NCBI RefSeq assembly: GCF_002775205.1
Contig: NC_036445.1
Span: forward strand, 1,198,802-1,262,801
Source of the DNA: Xiphophorus maculatus
Taxonomy: Eukaryota > Chordata > Actinopteri > Cyprinodontiformes > Poeciliidae
Direction of reading: 5' to 3'
Length of the DNA: 64,000 nt
A program made the translations under genes and the position numbers. The notes beneath the pieces are model-generated. The model ran no database searches. It was not told the DNA's origin and saw only the letters and a program-made list of their open reading frames with translations. Below are positions 62,504 to 64,000 of the stretch, piece by piece (position 1 is the first letter of the stretch; every line of letters begins with the position of its first letter).

Positions 62504-63227
62504 TAAAAATCCTTTTTTTTTAAAGCTAGGATTTTCTTTTGTGATATTTGTAAATGCTTATTTGCTGAAATGCTACATACTAATGTTACACACAAAAATA
62601 CAACATTACAAGCAAAATTATCAGTTAGTTTGGAGCGAGTTGAAATATCCAAATATCTTCAGTATTTGTAGCCATTGTCACTTTATTTAATGTAAAACTC
62701 AAACAGCTCTAAACCTTTATTCTGCTCTGCATGCCAAACAAAAACACCCAAACTCGCAAGTTTTTGCTTCATTTAAAACATGCTTTATGGGTCATTTCTG
62801 ATTTACATTTGTTCATATGTTGATACTAAATGTAATCTTTAAAGTAGTGTAATATGGGCATCATAAATAACTAAAGTGACAACTTCTCCAGATTAATGGA
62901 CAGTTTTATTTGTACTTTCAGATCAATCTCTAAAGCTCTATGTTATTAATTAATTACTCTCTATTGTATTAATATAAATGAATCACCAAAGTCAAACTAA
63001 ATGTTAGCTGTTAAAATAACCGTAATCTTTTTTGTGGCGTTCTCAATAATTTACATTTTAAATGTTCTCATTAATCTAAAATGTCCCTATGATTGTATAA
63101 TAAATATATTTTCTACAAAATCTACTTTTAAATTCTCTTTACAAACAGGTAATTCACAGGTATGACAAAGGTAAAAAGCTAGTCTAAATTGTTATGTGGA
63201 TCTAGAATCTCCAATTAAAGGTTTTCT

Positions 63228-64000
63228 TTATGTCTCCTCTTGAGGACTTGCTTGATCTTTGAGTTCAGCTGTTCCAGAGCTGTCACTGAAAAAAAGAAGC
63301 AGTTTCATGTTTTCATCTCAGGGCACAAAGTCAGAAAACCTCTCTGACTGTTTTGGCTTACTTCTCTGCATCTTTGTCCACCTGCAAAGGAAGAAAACGC
63401 TTCAATCTTTTTCTATTAAAAATTCTAATCATTCAGTCTAATTAAATGTTGTGTAATATTGTTACCTTTGGCTTTTGTGATGAATTTCCAGTGTTCTTCC
63501 TGGGAACACCCAGAGTCTCAAATGAATGGCTTCGCACTCTGATGGCTCGCTAATGAAACAATGATTTTGGAGAAGAAAATGATCAAATATTTACAGGTAG
63601 TTCAGGGCTTTCGAGATGAGGTTTGGGTAAATGAATAGTTGCAGTTAATATTTTAACTGCAGAACATAACTCACTTAGTATAAAAACAGATTAAGTTCCC
63701 CCATGGGGCGAAAACCAAAGTGGACTTTTACCTTCTTAAACATATTTGATATTTTATGAACCTTTAAACTGTTGTCACATTCGTCTGTGTCAGCTGTTAT
63801 TAAAAAAACGATGATTGTATACATGTGAAATGGAAGTAGGAGGTAGTGCATCCTAATCCTCCTGTGCAGAAGCATTTTAAGTGAGATTTACTGCTGTGGT
63901 GAACATGGAAGTATGAGATTGAACCTTTTACCTCCAAAAAATCTTTTTCCTCCAGACCCCTTCGAAATAAGCTCTGGACCTTCAGATTAATCCAAAAATA
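63228..64000 (-). CDS. 3' end of an unidentified gene, partial
   Basis: Four exons with consistent phases: 64000(edge)-63932, 63549-63466, 63381-63362, 63285-63228 with stop TAA at 63228-63230. Visible protein: WINLKVQSLFRRGLEEKDFLE, then RAIRVRSHSFETLGVPRKN, a short polar linker VDKDAEN, and a terminal SSGTAELKDQASPQEET. The last ~50 residues are polar and look disordered, with a basic RVRSHS stretch that could be a kinase site. I do not recognise the family. The rest of the gene lies to the right of the window, and no function is claimed. Confidence 0.6.

Larger units (their letters stand above)
61572..63227. other. gstk1 promoter side and intergenic region
   Basis: The first 200 bp are the likely gstk1 5' UTR and promoter. 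An imperfect 31-bp inverted repeat surrounds an AT-rich loop at 61934-62055. A CTCF-like motif occurs at 62489-62503. The remainder is AT-rich and holds nothing I recognise. Confidence 0.5.

Overview
The window is a piece of a teleost fish nuclear genome, probably a percomorph. It is AT-rich, with short exons flanked by canonical GT/AG introns, CpG-poor intergenic DNA, and many decayed Tc1-like and hAT-like DNA transposons. There are also tRNA/L2-type SINE copies, three LTR-like fossils and simple repeats. No bacterial, viral or organellar genes are present. Gene models were built by hand from reading frames and splice sites. In each complete model the exon phases join, apart from one unresolved junction in arhgef5.

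Layout, left to right. (1) 1-8300, minus strand: two tandem type II C-type lectin receptor genes. Only the first two coding exons of the left copy are in view. The right copy is complete (3463-8284, 257 aa in the phase-consistent model). (2) 10194-11825, minus: a divergent GABARAP-family (Atg8) gene with a noncoding first exon near 14.2 kb. (3) 15938-28062, minus: an arhgef5-type Rho exchange factor with a very long charged N-terminus, then proline-rich, DH, PH and SH3 regions. (4) 33063-35986, plus: m6pr, the cation-dependent mannose-6-phosphate receptor (277 aa). (5) 40757-46642, plus: phc1, a Polyhomeotic-like PRC1 subunit with HD1, FCS zinc finger and SAM. (6) 48556-55058, minus: styk1, a single-pass kinase-like protein whose catalytic residues are replaced. 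(7) 58325-61571, minus: gstk1, ending in the peroxisomal signal SKL. (8) 63228-64000, minus: the 3' end of an unidentified gene.

The gene set is more informative than any single gene. In humans M6PR-PHC1, GABARAPL1, STYK1 and the KLR/CLEC lectins all lie on chromosome 12p13, in and around the NK gene complex. ARHGEF5 and GSTK1 lie on 7q34-q35. The window therefore looks like a compact fish counterpart of the NK-complex neighbourhood joined to 7q34-type genes. The two lectin paralogues differ in exactly the residue that matters for signalling: one tail carries an ITIM-type VRYESL, the other an acidic DHYEEL resembling a hemITAM. This suggests a paired inhibitory/activating receptor system. That is inference from sequence and has not been tested here.

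The remaining DNA is introns and intergenic sequence. It holds transposon remnants, a well-defined hAT-type MITE with an 8-bp target duplication and an internal minisatellite (50055-50645), an AT microsatellite, several short perfect inverted repeats, and CTCF-like motifs.
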